In this document: positions 6,102-8,463 of the stretch, in pieces
How the letters are laid out: every line of letters starts with the position of its first letter
Position numbering within the stretch: the stretch's first letter is position 1
NCBI GenBank assembly: GCA_012517645.1
Contig: JAAYUR010000034.1
Span: 1-8,463, forward strand
From: Treponema sp.
GTDB lineage: Bacteria > Spirochaetota > Spirochaetia > Treponematales > UBA12059
Length of the DNA: 8,463 bases
Reading direction: 5' to 3'
The notes under the pieces: generated by a model
Databases searched by the model: none
What the model was told of the DNA's origin: nothing
The model's input: the letters and a program-made list of their open reading frames with translations, nothing else
Position numbers and translations under genes: made by a program

Positions 6102-6431
6102 TCACGGCCGGGACGGCTCGGATCCCGGCCGATACACTGCGGACAGTACGCGGCCTCGGTCCTCCGCCCCGAGCGTCCGCAGTGCGGACAGGGCTTCCCT
6201 CCGGCTCCGCTCGGAAAGCTCCTGCTCGAGGTACCAGACCCGATTCTCCGGAAGATCCAGGGAGCCGCGGATCCAACGGAGCAGGGACGTCTTCCCGCCG
6301 CCGTTGGGACCGAGGATCGCCGTGCGGCCGTCGTTCCGGATCTCCAGGCGGGGATGCTCCAGGCGGACTGTCCCTTCCGCGAGATCCAGGATTCCCGGCG
6401 CCCGGTCCAGGAGCACGGGGCGCCGTTCCCT
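6102..6431 (-). pseudogene. Remnant of an ABC-F-like ATPase (second nucleotide-binding domain), truncated at both ends
   Basis: Minus-strand reading, about 109 codons. It starts in the strand before the Walker A of a second ABC domain (RRPVLLDRAPGILDLAEG), continues through EIRNDGRTAIL and a clear Walker A GPNGGGKT (6288-6311), then WYLEQE with the Q-loop Gln, and a helical LGAEDRGRVLSAVYRPGSEPSR segment typical of ABC-F or antibiotic-resistance-type duplicated ATPases. It stops at a TGA at 6102-6104, before the signature motif, Walker B and H-loop. The N-terminal ATPase domain is absent too: upstream on this strand the sequence is the antisense of the AFOR gene. No start codon or ribosome binding site belongs to it. 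An ABC ATPase cannot work in this form. It is a gene relic or half of an assembly misjoin. Confidence 0.72.
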
Positions 6432-6438
6432 CCTCCCC

Positions 6439-8016
6439 GGCAGCGACTTCGGCCCGGACCTGCGCCGGGCGGGGTTCGACCATATACTCATCCTGGGCAG
6501 GGCTCCGAAGCCGGTCTACGTGGTGATCCGGGACGGGAAGGCCGAGTTCAGGCCGGCGGAACACCTGGTCGGCAAACTGGTTTCGGAAAAGCTGGCGCTG
6601 ATCCGAAAGGAACTGCCGGAAGGCAGGTACTCCATCGGGTGCATCGGACCCGGGGGAGAGAACGGGGTTTCCTACGCCGCGGTCATGTTCGGAGACCGGG
6701 CCGCGGGAAGGACCGGCGCCGGGGCGGTCCTCGGGTCCAAGAACCTTCTGGCCTTGGTCGTGGAAGGAAACCAGGAGGTCGCCCCCGCAAAACCGGAGGA
6801 GTTCAAGCGGCTTTTAAAAGAATACTTCGGCCAGTTGCGATCGAACCCCGTCTCGATCGGTTTTCACGACAACGGAACCATCGGCGACCTTGCCGCGAAC
6901 GACGAGAAGGGGGATTGGCCCAGCAAGAACTGGCATTCCAATTCCTGGGGCAAGGGGGCCGAGCTTCTTGACAGCTTCGTCCGGAACAACTTCGTCAAAC
7001 CCTATCCCTGCTACCGGGGCTGCACGATTTCCTGCGGACGAAAGGTCCGCGTGGAAGGCGGAGAATACCGTACTCCCGAGCACGGGGGGGCGGAATACGA
7101 GTCCATCTCCTGCTTCACCGCCTACCTCCAGAACGAGGACATGGACGCGGCGGTTCATTGCTCCCACCTGTGCAACGAGTACGGGGTGGACACGATTTCC
7201 ACCGGAGGGGCCATAGCGTTTCTCCTGGAATGCGCGGAAAACGGGCTCCTTGCAGCCTCGGATGCGGCGGGGCTGGATCTCTCCTGGGGGAACGCGAAGG
7301 TCCTTCCCCGGCTGGTCAAGATGATCGCCCTACGGGAGGGGATCGGTTCCGTGCTGGCCGACGGTGTCCGAGCCGCGGCCGCGAAGATCGGCAAGGGGTC
7401 GGAGGCTTTCGCCGTCCACGTCAAGGGCCTGGAGGGTCCGGCGCACGATCCCCGTTCCGGGAAGTCCCTGGCCGTGAGTTACGGCACCGGGAACCGGGGG
7501 ATGTGCCACATCCATCCCGCGGAGTTGATGGCCTGGGATTCGGGGAAGATGGATTGGGGGCTTTGCAAGCACGGCCTGCCGGACCCGAACCAAGTTGACC
7601 GATGGGCCGAGTCGGACAAGGGAGCGGCGGTCAAACTCATCCAGGACGGCCTCAATCTACCGGAGATCCTGGGGACCTGCAAGTTCTTCATGTACGCCGG
7701 CATCGGCGTGGATGAACTGGCGGCCATGGTCTCCTTGGTCACGGGGCGAGCGATCGGAGCGGAGGAATTGTTGGCGGTTTCCGAGCGGGTGATCAACCTT
7801 CAGCGGCTGTTCAACCTGCGGGAAGGCTTTACGGCCGCGGACGACCTGTTGCCCGCCCGAGTATGCGCCGTTCCCGACTTCGGCCGGTACCAGGGAGTGG
7901 CGGAATGCGGCATTTCCGATTTCCCCGGGATGCTTCGGGACTATTACAAGGCCCGCGGCTGGGATGCAGAAACGGGGATTCCCACGGAAGCGACGCTTAA
8001 GCGAATCGGCCTTTAA
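6439..8016 (+). CDS. Aldehyde:ferredoxin oxidoreductase (AFOR), 5'-truncated
   Basis: Homology starts abruptly at GSDFGPDLRRAGFD (6439) and runs to TAA 8016, 525 codons. Full-length AFORs are about 600-640 aa, so roughly 100 N-terminal residues are missing, including much of the first tungstopterin-binding domain (the normal GRGLG and SNSGG region). The rest is well preserved: AGRTGAGAVLGSKNL, EYESI, CNEYGVDTISTGGAIAF, VKGLEGPAHDPRSGKS, and NRGMCHIHP. Cluster cysteines sit at 7009, 7021 and 7033 (C-x3-C-x3-C) plus LGTCKF at 7678. The enzyme oxidises aldehydes to acids with ferredoxin, using a W- or Mo-bispyranopterin and a 4Fe-4S cluster. The frame stays open upstream, but only through antisense ABC-F and aminopeptidase sequence. 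In-frame GTGs at 6520 and 6523 lack a ribosome binding site. It is probably non-functional as it stands, or misassembled at its 5' end. A DapA-like gene follows 48 bp later. Confidence 0.85.
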   Translation, partial: GSDFGPDLRRAGFDHILILGRAPKPVYVVIRDGKAEFRPAEHLVGKLVSEKLALIRKELPEGRYSIGCIGPGGENGVSYAAVMFGDRAAGRTGAGAVLGSKNLLALVVEGNQEVAPAKPEEFKRLLKEYFGQLRSNPVSIGFHDNGTIGDLAANDEKGDWPSKNWHSNSWGKGAELLDSFVRNNFVKPYPCYRGCTISCGRKVRVEGGEYRTPEHGGAEYESISCFTAYLQNEDMDAAVHCSHLCNEYGVDTISTGGAIAFLLECAENGLLAASDAAGLDLSWGNAKVLPRLVKMIALREGIGSVLADGVRAAAAKIGKGSEAFAVHVKGLEGPAHDPRSGKSLAVSYGTGNRGMCHIHPAELMAWDSGKMDWGLCKHGLPDPNQVDRWAESDKGAAVKLIQDGLNLPEILGTCKFFMYAGIGVDELAAMVSLVTGRAIGAEELLAVSERVINLQRLFNLREGFTAADDLLPARVCAVPDFGRYQGVAECGISDFPGMLRDYYKARGWDAETGIPTEATLKRIGL

Positions 8017-8054
8017 TCGTTGACGGCGAACCGGCGAGATACAGCGAACTATAT

Positions 8055-8060
8055 GGAGGA
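8055..8060 (+). promoter_or_regulatory. Ribosome binding site of the DapA-like gene
   Basis: The sequence ggagga lies 4 nt before ATG 8065 and fixes the start of the last gene. The 48-bp gap after the AFOR stop contains no terminator-like hairpin, which favours co-transcription. Confidence 0.8.
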
Positions 8061-8064
8061 ACCC

Positions 8065-8463
8065 ATGAGCCTGCGCGGTGTGTATGTAGTTACGGTCACC
8101 CCCTTCACCCGGGACGGAAACGTCGACCTGGCCGGCATCGAGAAGAACGCCGATTGGCTGATCCGGCAGGGTGTCCACGGACTGATCCCCCTGGGGAGCA
8201 CCGGGGAATTCGCCAGCCTGGAGGACGAGGACAAGAAGGCCGTAGTCGACCGAGTCATGAAGACGGCCGGCGGAAGGGTCCCTGTCGTGGTCGGGGCGAC
8301 GGCGGAGACGACCGACAAGGCTATCCGGAACGCGAAGTACGCCGAAGCCGCGGGCGCCGCGGGGGTGCTCGTCCTGCCGCCCTACTACTACACCCCCGAC
8401 CAGGAGGAGATCTACGACCATTACCGGCGCATCGCGGAAGCGGTCAACTGGCGCAATGCCGCA
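8065..8463 (+). CDS. DapA/NAL-superfamily aldolase or lyase (dihydrodipicolinate synthase family), N-terminal part
   Basis: 133 codons from ATG 8065; the gene runs off the right edge in frame. Typical members are about 290-300 aa, so a little under half is visible. These TIM-barrel class I enzymes form a Schiff base between pyruvate and a Lys. The visible landmarks are VTPF near residue 11, the carboxylate-binding loop GSTGEF (residues 44-49), VPVVVGATAETT (72-83), and VLVLPPYYYTP (101-111) with the conserved active-site Tyr. The catalytic Lys (about residue 160) lies beyond the window. GSTGEF and PPYYYTP, in place of GTTGES and TPYYNRP of housekeeping DapA, suggest a catabolic member such as a keto-acid-sugar dehydratase or aldolase, but this is inference. 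Probably co-transcribed with the AFOR gene upstream. Confidence 0.9.
   Translation, partial: MSLRGVYVVTVTPFTRDGNVDLAGIEKNADWLIRQGVHGLIPLGSTGEFASLEDEDKKAVVDRVMKTAGGRVPVVVGATAETTDKAIRNAKYAEAAGAAGVLVLPPYYYTPDQEEIYDHYRRIAEAVNWRNAA

Noticed and set aside
6135..6184. Perfect 10-bp inverted repeat (cactgcggac / gtccgcagtg), also seen as an imperfect direct repeat
   Set aside because: It falls inside the ABC-F remnant where it encodes two similar LSA-containing stretches on the minus strand. Coincidence from coding is the simpler reading, and there is no element structure or duplication around it.
4906..8016. A single plus-strand open frame of over 1000 codons ending in the AFOR sequence
   Set aside because: Only the part from 6439 has AFOR homology. 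The earlier part is an out-of-frame shadow of the aminopeptidase followed by antisense of the ABC-F remnant; it stays open because of the high GC content. I do not read it as a fusion protein.
1..8463. CRISPR arrays, tRNA or rRNA genes, insertion sequences, phage attachment sites
   Set aside because: I saw no regularly spaced repeats, cloverleaf-like segments, transposase motifs or terminal inverted repeats with target duplications. The rearrangement at 6102-6440 shows no flanking element.

Overview
The window is high-GC, gene-dense DNA from a diderm bacterium. Two lipoproteins with clear lipoboxes, a predicted outer-membrane barrel, a periplasmic solute-binding protein and a periplasmic L,D-transpeptidase-like protein all imply an outer membrane. 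A tungsten/molybdenum aldehyde:ferredoxin oxidoreductase (AFOR) suggests an anaerobe. The mix would suit a GC-rich spirochaete or a similar anaerobe, but I cannot fix the taxon from the sequence.

Layout, left to right. (1) 1-786: 3' part of a PotD-type polyamine-binding protein gene, followed by a textbook intrinsic terminator (851-894) and a second long hairpin (896-944) in an AT-richer gap of about 330 bp. (2) 1113-1751: exported L,D-transpeptidase-like protein starting at a GTG with a strong ribosome binding site. (3) 1941-4720: four tightly packed genes with gaps of 4 bp or GTGA overlaps. They encode a lipoprotein, a stand-alone C39-type cysteine peptidase-like protein, a predicted outer-membrane barrel and a small lipoprotein. 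I read this as one envelope-associated operon of unknown role; it is the best candidate here for an undescribed system. (4) 4782-4810: a good sigma-70-type promoter drives an intact M29 aminopeptidase (4838-6082). (5) 6102-6431: a minus-strand remnant of an ABC-F-like ATPase with Walker A and Q-loop but no signature motif or Walker B. It abuts, head to head, an AFOR gene that lacks roughly its first 100 codons (6439-8016). This is a genuine rearrangement scar or an assembly misjoin. (6) 8065-8463: 5' part of a DapA/NAL-superfamily (dihydrodipicolinate synthase-like) aldolase or lyase, probably co-transcribed with the AFOR gene.

How the genes work together: the PotD-like gene is probably the end of a polyamine ABC-transporter operon lying upstream. 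The four-gene cassette looks like an envelope module in which a C39-type thiol protease is paired with an outer-membrane protein and two lipoproteins. The AFOR and DapA-like genes look like a catabolic pair, possibly for an organic acid or aldehyde, with the AFOR 5' end destroyed or misassembled.
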